Below are positions 42,537 through 51,517 of a DNA stretch of 64,000 bases, one piece after another. The stretch is from positions 2,294,001-2,358,000 of the forward strand of contig NZ_CP036537.1 in assembly GCF_021184025.1 (NCBI RefSeq), given 5' to 3'. This DNA comes from Rhodopseudomonas boonkerdii (GTDB lineage: Bacteria > Pseudomonadota > Alphaproteobacteria > Rhizobiales > Xanthobacteraceae). Both the position numbers and the translations under genes were made by a program. The notes beneath the pieces were generated by a model. That model was not told the DNA's origin. It did not search any database and saw only the letters and a list, made by a program, of their open reading frames with translations. How positions within the stretch are numbered: the stretch's first letter is position 1; every line of letters starts with the position of its first letter.

Positions 42537-42780
42537 AGATTTCCGACATCCCGTTCCGTAAGCGTGGTACCCGGATGGCCGACGCCTGCCGTCATTGGCG
42601 GGTCTCCCGATCCGGGTTCCCGCATACAGTTTCGTTAGCGTTGGTGCGCACAGGCGACGTGCTTGTATTGATGGAACTTTTCCTCTCATTTGTGAGTTCC
42701 GACGTGGTTGCGACCGGCTTCTTCGTCGGCCGCTGCTCGGCAGTGATGTTCGCCTAAGCTACCAAACGTCGGGGGATTAA

Positions 42781-45700
42781 ATGGCCGGGGATAGTTTGTC
42801 GCCGACTCGCGACGAAGTGCTGGCCGTTCTTGGAGATTACATCAGGGACGTTGCCGATCCGGAGGAGCTGGCTTATCTCGCGGCCGAGCTGCTCGGCAAA
42901 ACGCTACAAGTCAGCCGCGCCGGATACGGCACTATCGACGCAGCGGCCGAAACGATCGCGATCGCTAAAGACTGGAATGCGCCGGGCGTTCGCAGTCTCG
43001 CGGGCGTGCTGAAGTTCCGGGACTACGGGAGATACATTGAGGACTTGAAGCGCGGCGAGACCGTGGTTTTTGCAGATGCCAGGCAAGATCCGCGGGTCGG
43101 AGACAACGCTGAGGCCTTGGAACAGATTTCGGCTCGCGCCATCGTCAACATGCCCGTACTGGAGTCCAACGGTGTCGTGGCGCTCCTTTACCTCAATCAC
43201 AACCAAGTCCGGTCCTGGAGCGATACGGAGCTCAGCCTCATACGCGAGGTCGCCGAACGCACCCGTACGGCGGTTGAAAGGCGGCGGGCTGAGACGGTCG
43301 TTCGTGAAAACGAGTCTCGATTAAGATTTCTAGACGAACTGGGCAGCCGCACAGCCGGAGCGCAAACGGCTGACGAGATTCTCTCAGTCACGACCCAGTT
43401 GCTTGGCCAGCGCCTTTCTGTCGCCAACTGCGCTTACGCGGATATGGATGGCGACCAAGACGGCTTTACGATCAGGGGCGACTGGGCGGCCCCCGGCGCC
43501 AAACATATCCTTGGCCACTACAGCCTCGCGGATTTCGGAACAAAAGCCGTGCGAGAGCTAGGCGCAGGTCGACCGCTGATCATCAACGATAACCTCAAGG
43601 AACTGGCGCCGCATGAAGCGCAGACCTTCCAGTCTATCGGCATCGGCGCAACGATCTGCATGCCATTTCTCAAAGATGGTCGGCTTACCGCCCTCATGGC
43701 GATCCACCACGCCCATCCGCACGTCTGGACAGCCCAAGAGCTCGCGCTGCTCGAAGAGGTAACATCCAGATCGTGGGCGCATATTGAACGTGTGAGATCT
43801 GATGATGCGGCGCGGCAGGCCGCGGACCGATTAAGCCTAGCAACCAAAGCTGCCGGCATCGGCATCTGGGACTACGACCCCATAAGCGGCACGTTGCGCT
43901 GGGACAATCAGTGCAGAGCCATGTTTGGACTCCGGCCGGACGCGCAGGTGACATACGAGCGCTCATTTTTGCAAGGGCTTCACCCGGATGATCGCGATCG
44001 CATCCATGAAGCGGTTTCGAAAGCTCTCGATCCTGCGTCGCCAACCTCCTACGACGTCGAATTCCGCACTGTCGGTATCGATGATGGGGTGGAGCGATGG
44101 ATTGCCGCAACCGGCGACGCAATCTTTGACAGCGCGCGGGCTGTGCGTTTTGTCGGGACGGTCATCGATATCACCGACCTGAAGAGAACGGAACGACACC
44201 TTCGCATTCTTAACGATACCGGGGCCTCAGTCGCCCGCGAGCGTGATCTTGAGAAGATCGTTCAAACCGTCACCGACGCCGGTGTTGAACTGTCCGGCGC
44301 CCAGTTCGGCGCGTTTTTTTACAATGTCCTGACCCCGGACGGTGGCAGCTATATGCTCTATGCCCTTTCGGGCGTGCCACGTTCCGCTTTCGAGAATTTT
44401 CCGATGCCGCGCAACACGGCGGTTTTCGAACCGACCTTTCTCGGTACGTCGGTTGTGAGATCCGACAATATCCTTGAAGATCCCCGCTACGGGAAGAACG
44501 CGCCAAGGAAGGGGATGCCGGATGGACACCTGCCGGTGCGTTCCTATCTTGCGGTCCCAGTCATCTCCCGCAGCGGGGAAGTGCTCGGCGGTCTGTTCTT
44601 CGGCGACGAGCAAACCGGAAAATTTCAGGAGAGCCATGAGACGGCACTTCTTGGCATTGCAGGACACGCGGCGACCGCCATCGACAACGCTCGGCTGTTC
44701 AACGCTGCCGAGCGCGAACTGAACGAACGTCGCCGCGCAGAAGCCGAGCTGCAGGCCTTGAACTACAGCCTCGAGCAGCGCGTGCAGGAAGAAATCGCAG
44801 AGCGATCCAAAGCTGAACAACAGCTGCAACAGGCGCAGAAGATGGAGGCGGTCGGCCAACTGACTGGCGGCATCGCGCATGACTTCAATAACATGCTCGC
44901 GGTCGTCATCGGCGGACTCAATCTTGCCAAGCGGAAGCTCGATCGCGGCGAAATCGACGTCACGCGGTTTATCGACGGGGCGCTGGATGGCGCGAATCGC
45001 GCAGCCAATTTGACGCAAAGACTGTTGGCATTTTCCCGCCAGCAGCCGCTTGCGCCCAAGGTGCTGGGGGTCAATCGGATGATCTCAGGGATGAGCGACC
45101 TGCTCGATCGCTCGCTTGGAGAGCTCATTCAGATCGAATCCGTGCTAGCGGCTGGACTGTGGAATGTGAAGGCGGATCAGGCTCAGCTTGAAAGCGCCGT
45201 GCTCAATCTGGCGGTCAACGCCCGGGACGCGATGCCGAAGGGCGGGCGTCTCACCATCGAGACCGCAAATGCCGCAGTCGATGAGAAGTATGCGCATGAG
45301 TACGCCATTCAGCCGGGCCAGTACGTTTTGGTTGCTGTCACGGACACCGGTGCAGGCATGCCCGCAGATGTGCTCACAAAAGCCTTCGACCCGTTCTACA
45401 CTACGAAGGAGATTGGTAAAGGGACGGGCCTCGGCCTCAGCCAGGTCTACGGTTTCGTTCGGCAGTCGGGCGGTCACGTCAAAATCTACTCGGAAATCGG
45501 CGTCGGCACCTCGGTCAAGATCTACTTGCCACGGTTTCTGGGCGAGGACAGTGCGCACGAGCCGGCCAATGAGGGTATTCGGCAAAGCTGCGGGCAGCTC
45601 AAAGAGGTCATCCTGGTCGTCGAGGATGAAGATCGCGTCCGTGCCGTTTCGGTCGAGACCTTGCGGGAGCTCGGCTATAGCGTGATTGAGGCCGGTGGCG

Positions 45701-45972
45701 CCACGGAAGCCCTGCGCAAGATCAAGGACGGTGCAAAGCCGGACCTGCTGTTCACCGACGTGGTGATGCCCGAGATGACCGGCAGCGAACTCGCGAAGAT
45801 CGTGGGAGAGCTCTGCCCCGGCATCCCTGTGCTTTACACGACCGGCTATACACGCAACGCCATCGTGCACAACGGCGTGCTGGACGCCGGGACGCAGCTG
45901 ATCTCAAAGCCTTATACGATTGAAGAGCTGGCCAAGAAGGTCCGAAACCTACTCGATGACCTCGACAATTGA
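42781..45972 (+). CDS. Soluble multi-sensor hybrid histidine kinase (GAF-GAF-PAS-GAF-HisKA-HATPase-REC)
   Basis: A 1063-residue cytoplasmic kinase without membrane helices. GAF domains lie at about 20-170 and 180-340, a PAS fold at about 350-470 (AAGIGIWDYDPISGTLRWD) and a third GAF at about 480-640. The phosphorylated His is near 700 in GGIAHDFNNML, the ATPase has NLAVNARDAMP and GTGLGLSQVYGF, and a C-terminal receiver has Asp near 993 in LLFTDVVMPEM. The three GAFs suggest sensing of a small molecule, redox state or light. No dedicated response regulator is next to it. Confidence 0.92.
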   Translation: MAGDSLSPTRDEVLAVLGDYIRDVADPEELAYLAAELLGKTLQVSRAGYGTIDAAAETIAIAKDWNAPGVRSLAGVLKFRDYGRYIEDLKRGETVVFADARQDPRVGDNAEALEQISARAIVNMPVLESNGVVALLYLNHNQVRSWSDTELSLIREVAERTRTAVERRRAETVVRENESRLRFLDELGSRTAGAQTADEILSVTTQLLGQRLSVANCAYADMDGDQDGFTIRGDWAAPGAKHILGHYSLADFGTKAVRELGAGRPLIINDNLKELAPHEAQTFQSIGIGATICMPFLKDGRLTALMAIHHAHPHVWTAQELALLEEVTSRSWAHIERVRSDDAARQAADRLSLATKAAGIGIWDYDPISGTLRWDNQCRAMFGLRPDAQVTYERSFLQGLHPDDRDRIHEAVSKALDPASPTSYDVEFRTVGIDDGVERWIAATGDAIFDSARAVRFVGTVIDITDLKRTERHLRILNDTGASVARERDLEKIVQTVTDAGVELSGAQFGAFFYNVLTPDGGSYMLYALSGVPRSAFENFPMPRNTAVFEPTFLGTSVVRSDNILEDPRYGKNAPRKGMPDGHLPVRSYLAVPVISRSGEVLGGLFFGDEQTGKFQESHETALLGIAGHAATAIDNARLFNAAERELNERRRAEAELQALNYSLEQRVQEEIAERSKAEQQLQQAQKMEAVGQLTGGIAHDFNNMLAVVIGGLNLAKRKLDRGEIDVTRFIDGALDGANRAANLTQRLLAFSRQQPLAPKVLGVNRMISGMSDLLDRSLGELIQIESVLAAGLWNVKADQAQLESAVLNLAVNARDAMPKGGRLTIETANAAVDEKYAHEYAIQPGQYVLVAVTDTGAGMPADVLTKAFDPFYTTKEIGKGTGLGLSQVYGFVRQSGGHVKIYSEIGVGTSVKIYLPRFLGEDSAHEPANEGIRQSCGQLKEVILVVEDEDRVRAVSVETLRELGYSVIEAGGATEALRKIKDGAKPDLLFTDVVMPEMTGSELAKIVGELCPGIPVLYTTGYTRNAIVHNGVLDAGTQLISKPYTIEELAKKVRNLLDDLDN

Positions 45973-46180
45973 GGCGCGGGGCCTCTTAAGCCGATTTCCT
46001 GCTTGAAAGCTTCGCGCATGTCCCGCCGGGCCCAGCTCTTCTGCTGCTCGCCCTACGTGGCCCGGATGCCGTAGAGCGGCTGTTTCACTGTCCAATCGTG
46101 GCGGGCGCTAGCGAGTTCGATATATCTCTGCACATGTCGTTCGGCCAAATCATCATTGAGGCCCAGCCGTCCATGTCGGC

Positions 46181-46216
46181 GTTGCGGTTGGCCCTCAATC
46201 ACCAGTCCGCTAAACT
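46181..46216. repeat. Right 36-bp direct repeat, inside the broken end of paoB
   Basis: Matches 41476-41511 at 35 of 36 positions and supplies the last six codons and the stop of the truncated paoB frame (which ends at 46199). A weaker stem partner (ATTGAGGCCC) lies at 46155. The gap 45973-46180 before it holds no gene I can support. Confidence 0.7.
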
Positions 46217-46822
46217 GGGCCACGCATCGTCACGCGCGGAGTCTCGATCGCCGATGCCGAACTTTCGCGTTTGGCCGGTCGCATCGACCGTCTCGATCTG
46301 TGCGTCGAGTGCGGTCATTGCGACCGCCATGTCGGAGGGATGCACGGCGATGCAGGATGAACTGGCGCCGAGAATGGCATGGGCGCGATTGAAGCCGCCG
46401 ATGGCCGCGCAGCCGGAGCCCGGCACGCGTTTGTTGCAGGGCGTGTGGGTGTTGTAGAAATACGGGCAGCGCGTTCGTTGCAGCAGATTGCCGCCGACCG
46501 ATGCCTTGTTGCGCAATTGCCCGGATGCGCCCGCAAGCAGCGCCTGGGTGAGCAATGGGAAATGCATGCGCACATGCGGATGCGCCGCGAGGTCGCTGTT
46601 GGTTGCCTGCGCACCGATCCGTAGGCTGCGATCGGGCTGTGTTTCAATCTCGTTCAGCGGCAGGCGGCTGATATCGACGAGATGCGCGGGCCGTTCGATG
46701 CCGAGCTTCATCAGATCGAGCAGGTTGGTGCCGCCGGCGATGAATTTGGCGTCGGGGCGCCTGACGACCGAGGCGATGGCGCCGGAGACGGTCGTGGCAC
46801 GTTCATAGGTGAAGGGCTGCAT
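46199..46822 (-). pseudogene. paoB: paoB/yagS: FAD subunit of a xanthine-oxidase-family aldehyde oxidoreductase, 3' truncated
   Basis: The first 190 of 207 residues match PaoB (YagS): [62 protein letters not shown] and [14 protein letters not shown]. Residues for FAD and a 4Fe-4S cluster are therefore present, but the family is about 320 residues long and the C-terminal flavoprotein domain is absent. Homology stops near 46250 and the frame then runs into the 36-bp repeat. The paoC molybdopterin subunit that should follow is missing, so the enzyme is probably non-functional. Confidence 0.85.
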
Positions 46823-46824
46823 GG

Positions 46825-47475
46825 TCAGGCCTTCCCGGCTGCGTCGCGGATGGCGGCGACGATGTTGGGATAGGCGGAGCAGCGGCAGATGTTGCCGCTC
46901 ATGCGCTCGCGGATTTCGTCATCGGTGAGGGCGATGGTGGTCGCCGCGACATTGCCACTCACATGGCTCGGCCAGCCCGCCCGCGCTTCCTGCAGCATGC
47001 CGATGGCGGAGCAGATCTGGCCGGGGGTGCAATAGCCGCACTGGAAACCGTCGTGCGCGATGAAGGCAGCCTGCATCGGGTGCAGATCGTCACCTGTCGC
47101 AAGGCCCTCGATGGTGGTGATGTCATCGCCCTGATGCATCACGGCGAGCGACAGGCAGGCATTGATGCGCCGGCCGTGAACGAGCACGGTGCAGGCGCCG
47201 CACTGGCCGTGATCGCAGCCCTTCTTCGTGCCGGTGAGACCGAGATGTTCGCGCAGCGCGTCGAGCAGTGTGGTTCTTGTATCGAGGTGCAACGCCGTCG
47301 GCTGGCCGTTTATGATGAGCGTGAATGCGACAGGCTCGATGGCGACCGCCGATGCGACCTCCGTAGCGGGCGATGCAGCCTCCGCCATGCCGTTGGCCAT
47401 CACCAGCGCAAGGGCCGAGCTGCCCTCCAGGACCTGCCGCCGCGTCGGCAGAAAGGGATTGATCGCACCGTCCAT
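46825..47475 (-). CDS. paoA: PaoA/YagT-like 2Fe-2S subunit of aldehyde oxidoreductase
   Basis: A 216-residue iron-sulfur subunit with a twin-arginine-type N-terminus ([15 protein letters not shown]), first cluster motif [20 protein letters not shown] and second cluster motif [10 protein letters not shown] with [11 protein letters not shown]. It passes electrons from the molybdenum site to the FAD subunit. GGAG six bases upstream favours the ATG at 47475 over 47487. Two bases separate it from paoB. The gene itself looks intact although its partners are broken. Confidence 0.88.
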   Translation of the reverse strand: MDGAINPFLPTRRQVLEGSSALALVMANGMAEAASPATEVASAVAIEPVAFTLIINGQPTALHLDTRTTLLDALREHLGLTGTKKGCDHGQCGACTVLVHGRRINACLSLAVMHQGDDITTIEGLATGDDLHPMQAAFIAHDGFQCGYCTPGQICSAIGMLQEARAGWPSHVSGNVAATTIALTDDEIRERMSGNICRCSAYPNIVAAIRDAAGKA

Positions 47476-47551
47476 CGCACACTCCATGTCGTGGGTGTGC
47501 TGGAGATGGACCTTTCAGCGGCGATGGTCTTCCACGATCCCGGGACGGATG

Positions 47552-48433
47552 TCAGGATTCCGGAACGGCGCGTGCGAAAGCGGCGGGCGTGATGCCGCGC
47601 AGGCGCTTGAAGGTGCCGGAAAAGTGGCTCTGGCTGCAAAATCCGGTCCGTGCCGCCACACTGGCGATCTGTGTCTCGCCGGCGCGCAGGATCATCTCGG
47701 CGTGGCGGACGCGCTGTTCGAGGATGAAGGCATAGGGCGCAAGGCCGGTGGTGGCCTTGAAGCGCCGCGCGAAGGTATCGACGGGCAGCCGCGCGATGTC
47801 TGCGAGCTGCTGCAACGTCATCTCGCTGGCGAGATGGGCATCGATGAAGTCTTCCAGCCGGCGCATGACGCCGCCGCTCAACGCGCCGTAAGTCTTGCGC
47901 TTCACCTTGCGGCGGTCGAGCTGCGCGATCCGGTGCACGATGAAGCCGGTGAGATGCTCGACATAGCCGCTGTCGAATTCGACGCCTGCGGCGAGATCTT
48001 CCTGAAAGGCCTGTAGCGCCGCCGCTATGGCGGTGTCGCGCTGATTGAGCAGGATGGGAAGCGTCTCGTTGCGGATGCCGAGCCGGGATGTGAAGTCGGG
48101 ATCGATCCAGAGCGCCGTATAGACCAGATCGGCGTCACGATAACTGCCGTCGCGAACGACATTGGCGGGGACGAAGGACAGCGAGCCCGGCCGGTCCATG
48201 CCACGATAGCTGGTCTCGCCGGCACAGGTGATCGATGTCAGCGACGTGCCGCCACGGCGGGTCAGGATCACGACATGGGAGGGGGCCGACCAAGTCAGGT
48301 CGGCCTCGCGACATGTCCAGCGGCGATGGTCGAGGATGACGCGGCCGCCGAGCCAGCCGCGCGATGCAGCCGGATTCGCCATCACGCCTGATGCCCGGAT
48401 ACGACCTTTGCCGAGCAATGGGTCCAATGACAT
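47552..48433 (-). CDS. AraC-family transcriptional regulator
   Basis: A 293-residue regulator: N-terminal sensing domain (DHRRWTCREADLTWS, SYRGMDRPGSLSFVPA) and the C-terminal double helix-turn-helix (MTLQQLADIARLPVDTFARRFKATTGLAPYAFI, TQIASVAARTGFCSQSHFSGTFKRLRGITPAAF). Lies 76 bases upstream of paoA on the same strand and is probably its former regulator. Confidence 0.88.
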   Translation of the reverse strand: MSLDPLLGKGRIRASGVMANPAASRGWLGGRVILDHRRWTCREADLTWSAPSHVVILTRRGGTSLTSITCAGETSYRGMDRPGSLSFVPANVVRDGSYRDADLVYTALWIDPDFTSRLGIRNETLPILLNQRDTAIAAALQAFQEDLAAGVEFDSGYVEHLTGFIVHRIAQLDRRKVKRKTYGALSGGVMRRLEDFIDAHLASEMTLQQLADIARLPVDTFARRFKATTGLAPYAFILEQRVRHAEMILRAGETQIASVAARTGFCSQSHFSGTFKRLRGITPAAFARAVPES

Positions 48434-48733
48434 GTCGATCCTGCGTGTTTCGGGTGGCCGATGGCCGAAAGTCCTACGGGACGGGCAGGGCGGCAAGATG
48501 ACGACGCGCTGCAGTTCGTAGCAATTGGCGGGATTTAGCGGCGTTTTCGCGCGATTTCGGCGTCCTTTCGGCCGTAAAGGGCAGGATGCGAAGCCCCGCG
48601 TCATCCCGCCACACCCCTTCCCGCCAAATTACAAAACCTTAATCCCGCTGCCAGCGGGCGGTAAGGTTCGCTCGTTCATCTTCGGATCACACAAGGCGCC
48701 TTGCCCCCCGCGCCGTGCTCTGGAGATTTCTCG
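48434..48733. other. Intergenic region between divergent araC-type and degP genes
   Basis: About 300 bases without a gene. It should contain the promoters for the minus-strand AraC gene and for degP. I see an AT-rich stretch near 48626-48645 (AAATTACAAAACCTTAAT) and no clear consensus promoter or terminator. Confidence 0.4.
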
Positions 48734-50317
48734 ATGTCCGACCGTCCCACCGATTTTTCCGGCCTGCCGTCCTACAAGGCGCCGCGTCGTTCGTTGCTGT
48801 CCATGCGCAAATTCGCCTTGATGGCCTCGGTCGTCGCCGGCCTCGGCGTCGCCGCTTATGGCATCTCGCCGTCGAACAACGGCATCAACTTCACCACCGC
48901 CGCCCATGCGCAGGTCGACAAGCAGGTCAAGGCACAGGCCGCCCAGCCGGTCGGCTTCGCCGACATCGTCGAGCGGGTGAAGCCGTCGGTGATCTCCGTC
49001 AAGGTCAACATCAAGGAGAAGGTCGCGTCGAAGGACGACGACAGCAGCGACTCGCCGTTCCAGCCGGGCTCGCCCATGGAGCGTTTCTTCAAGCGCTTCG
49101 GCCAGGACGGCCTGCCACCCGGCCTGCGTCCCGGCCCGCGCGGCGGCCGCGGCCCCATCAGCGGCCAGGGCTCGGGTTTCTTCATCTCGGCTGACGGTTA
49201 TGCCGTGACCAACAACCACGTGGTCGATGGCGCCGACAAGGTCGAGGTCAACACCGACGACGGCAAGACCTATTCGGCCAAGGTGATCGGTACGGACCCG
49301 CGCACGGATCTCGCGCTGATCAAGGTCGAGGGCCGCACCGACTTTCCGTTCGCGAAGCTTGCCGACGGCAAGCCGCGCATCGGCGACTGGGTGCTGGCGG
49401 TCGGCAACCCGTTCGGCCTCGGCGGCACCGTGACCGCCGGCATCGTCTCGGCTTCGGGCCGCGACATCGGCAACGGTCCGTATGACGATTTCATCCAGAT
49501 CGACGCGCCCGTGAACAAGGGCAATTCGGGTGGACCGGCGTTCGACGTGTCCGGCGAGGTGATGGGCGTCAACACCGCCATCTATTCGCCTTCGGGCGGC
49601 AGCGTCGGCATCGCCTTCTCGATCCCCGCTTCGACGGTGAAGACGGTGGTCGCCCAGCTGAAGGAGAAGGGCTCGGTCTCGCGTGGCTGGATTGGCGTGC
49701 AGATTCAGCCGGTGACGCAGGACATCGCCGACAGCCTCGGCCTGAAGAAGGCGGAAGGCGCGCTGGTCGCCGAGCCGCAGGCGGATGGTCCGGCGGCCAA
49801 GGCCGGCATCAAGTCGGGTGATATCATCACCCAGGTGAACGGCACGCCGGTGAAGGACGCCCGCGAACTCGCCCGCACCATCGGCGGCTTCGCGCCGGGC
49901 AACACGGTGAAGCTCAACGTCCTTTCGAAGGGTGAGGACAAGGTGCTGTCCATGACGCTGGGCACGATGCCGAGCGTGCAGGAGGCCAAGGCCGACTTCG
50001 ACGGCGACAAGGGCTCGTCGTCGCGCGGCGCCGATGTGCCGAAGCTCGGCCTCACGGTCTCGCCGGCGAGCAGCGTCGCCGGCGCCGGCAAGGAAGGCGT
50101 CGTCGTCACCGGTGTCGATCCGAACAGCGCGGCAGCGGAGCGTGGCTTCAAGGAAGGCGATGTCATTCTCGAGGTCGCCGGCAAGAGTGTCGCCACTCCC
50201 GGCGAGGTGCGCGAGGCCATCGTGACCGCGCACAACGACAAGAAGAACAGCGTGCTGATCCGGGTTCGCTCGGGCGGCTCCTCCAAATTCGTCGCGGTGC
50301 CGCTCGCCAAGGGCTGA
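48734..50317 (+). CDS. degP: Periplasmic serine protease/chaperone DegP (Do/HtrA)
   Basis: A 527-residue HtrA protease. An N-terminal membrane/signal segment (KFALMASVVAGLGVAAYGI) is followed by the protease domain with the triad in TNNHVVDG, DLALIKV and GNSGGPAF, then two PDZ domains (ENVTQDIADSLGLKKAEGALV-type at about 325-410, and GVDPNSAAAERGFKEGDVI at about 455-515). It degrades or refolds damaged envelope proteins. In rhizobia degP follows cycHJKL; here a 10 kb accessory block lies between. Confidence 0.95.
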   Translation: MSDRPTDFSGLPSYKAPRRSLLSMRKFALMASVVAGLGVAAYGISPSNNGINFTTAAHAQVDKQVKAQAAQPVGFADIVERVKPSVISVKVNIKEKVASKDDDSSDSPFQPGSPMERFFKRFGQDGLPPGLRPGPRGGRGPISGQGSGFFISADGYAVTNNHVVDGADKVEVNTDDGKTYSAKVIGTDPRTDLALIKVEGRTDFPFAKLADGKPRIGDWVLAVGNPFGLGGTVTAGIVSASGRDIGNGPYDDFIQIDAPVNKGNSGGPAFDVSGEVMGVNTAIYSPSGGSVGIAFSIPASTVKTVVAQLKEKGSVSRGWIGVQIQPVTQDIADSLGLKKAEGALVAEPQADGPAAKAGIKSGDIITQVNGTPVKDARELARTIGGFAPGNTVKLNVLSKGEDKVLSMTLGTMPSVQEAKADFDGDKGSSSRGADVPKLGLTVSPASSVAGAGKEGVVVTGVDPNSAAAERGFKEGDVILEVAGKSVATPGEVREAIVTAHNDKKNSVLIRVRSGGSSKFVAVPLAKG

Positions 50318-50372
50318 GTACCGCGGGGCGTCTGAGCATCGTCGATGATCGGACGCCCGGATTCTCCGAGTT

Positions 50373-50419
50373 GAGCATGATGGTTTCCGAAGATCGTATT
50401 CGCTTTTCGGGATCATGCT
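50373..50419. repeat. Rhizobial GAGCATGAT palindromic repeat
   Basis: GAGCATGATGGTTTCCGAA (left) and TTTTCGGGATCATGCTT (right) form an imperfect hairpin. This is the dispersed element found throughout Rhizobiales genomes. It lies just after degP. Confidence 0.75.
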
Positions 50420-50472
50420 TTCGAGACGGAAGGTATCGCCGGCATAGTCGCCCCCGCTGACGGTGCTTTCCA

Positions 50473-50497
50473 GGGAGCGAGCCTCAAACTCGCTCCC
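50473..50497. terminator. Perfect 9-bp hairpin after degP
   Basis: GGGAGCGAG (50473-50481) pairs with CTCGCTCCC (50489-50497) around a 7-base loop and is followed by a pyrimidine-rich stretch. It is a possible factor-dependent terminator for degP. Confidence 0.5.
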
Positions 50498-50541
50498 GCC
50501 TCTTCCTTCCCTCGGCTGTGCCCGTTTCCGTCGGAAGGTAC

Positions 50542-50576
50542 ATGGGCGGTGAAGTTCCCCCAGCTTCACCGCCCAT
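50542..50576. terminator. Perfect 13-bp hairpin before the response regulator gene
   Basis: ATGGGCGGTGAAG (50542-50554) pairs exactly with CTTCACCGCCCAT (50564-50576) around 9 bases. No T-run follows. Together with the hairpin at 50473 it separates degP from the next operon; it could also act in the leader of the regulator mRNA. Confidence 0.55.
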
Positions 50577-50630
50577 CCCCCATCAAAAGGCGACGACGAT
50601 GCCGCCTTGCATGAGAGCGCAGTGCACGCC

Positions 50631-51371
50631 ATGGTGACAGAGATTCAACCGATCCGCAGCGAAACCGCCACGTCCAGAGCCGTTCCCGAAATGCGCCTGC
50701 TCATCATCGAAGACGATCGCGAGTCCGCAGACTATCTGGTCAAGGCATTTCGCGAGGTCGGCCATGTGGCCGATCACGCGGCCGATGGCGAGGAAGGGTT
50801 TGCGCTCGCCGACAGCGGCGATTACGACGTGCTCGTCGTCGATCGCATGCTGCCGAAGCGCGACGGCCTGTCCGTCATCGGGGCATTGCGCGAGAAGGGC
50901 AACCGCACGCCCGCGCTGATCCTCTCTGCGCTCGGCCAGGTCGATGACCGCGTCAAGGGTCTCCGCGCCGGCGGCGACGACTATCTGCCGAAGCCCTATT
51001 CGTTTGCCGAACTGCTTGCGCGCGTCGAAGTGCTGTCGCGCCGCCAGGGCGGCCCGGCAGAAGAAACGACCTATCGCGTCGGCGATCTCGAACTCGACCG
51101 GCTGTCGCACGGCGTCAGCCGCGGCGGCCAGGAGCTGATCCTGCAACCGCGCGAATTTCGTCTGCTCGAATATCTGATGAAGCATGCCGGGCAAGTGGTG
51201 ACACGCACCATGCTGCTCGAAAATGTCTGGGACTATCATTTTGATCCGCAGACCAATGTGATCGATGTCCACATCTCGCGGCTGCGCTCGAAGATCGACA
51301 AGGGTTTCGACCGCCCGTTGCTGCACACGATCCGCGGCGCCGGCTACATGGTGCGCGACGGGGTGAAGTGA
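50631..51371 (+). CDS. OmpR-family response regulator
   Basis: A 246-residue regulator. The receiver domain begins at MRLLIIEDD, with the phospho-acceptor Asp71 in VVDRMLPKRDGL, then LPKPYSFAEL; the C-terminal winged helix has LQPREFRLLEYLMKHAG and NVIDVHISRLRSKIDKG. The start is uncertain: ATG 50631 adds 20 residues over the ATG at 50691, and neither has a clear ribosome site. Pairs with the kinase at 51518. Confidence 0.88.
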   Translation: MVTEIQPIRSETATSRAVPEMRLLIIEDDRESADYLVKAFREVGHVADHAADGEEGFALADSGDYDVLVVDRMLPKRDGLSVIGALREKGNRTPALILSALGQVDDRVKGLRAGGDDYLPKPYSFAELLARVEVLSRRQGGPAEETTYRVGDLELDRLSHGVSRGGQELILQPREFRLLEYLMKHAGQVVTRTMLLENVWDYHFDPQTNVIDVHISRLRSKIDKGFDRPLLHTIRGAGYMVRDGVK

Positions 51372-51390
51372 GCTGCAATGCTTAAAGCTT

Positions 51391-51511
51391 GTCCCGGACG
51401 CCGTGCATCACGGAGTGGTGCGCTGCTGAGCTGGGACCTTAGGAATGACGGCGCTTCGGGCGGTCCCGGCTCTGCGGCGCAGCGCAAAAGCGCTGCACCG
51501 CGTCCGGGACA
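51391..51511. repeat. Palindromic repeat family A, copy 4
   Basis: GTCCCGGACGCCGTGCATCA on the left and GCGTCCGGGAC on the right, with a central GGTCCCGGCTCTGCGGCGC arm. It fills the gap between the response regulator and its kinase, inside the presumed operon. Confidence 0.75.
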
Positions 51512-51517
51512 TACTAT

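Noticed and set aside
46098..46457. A plus-strand frame of 119 residues over the paoB end
   Set aside because: It overlaps the paoB frame, spans the direct repeat junction and has no recognisable domain.
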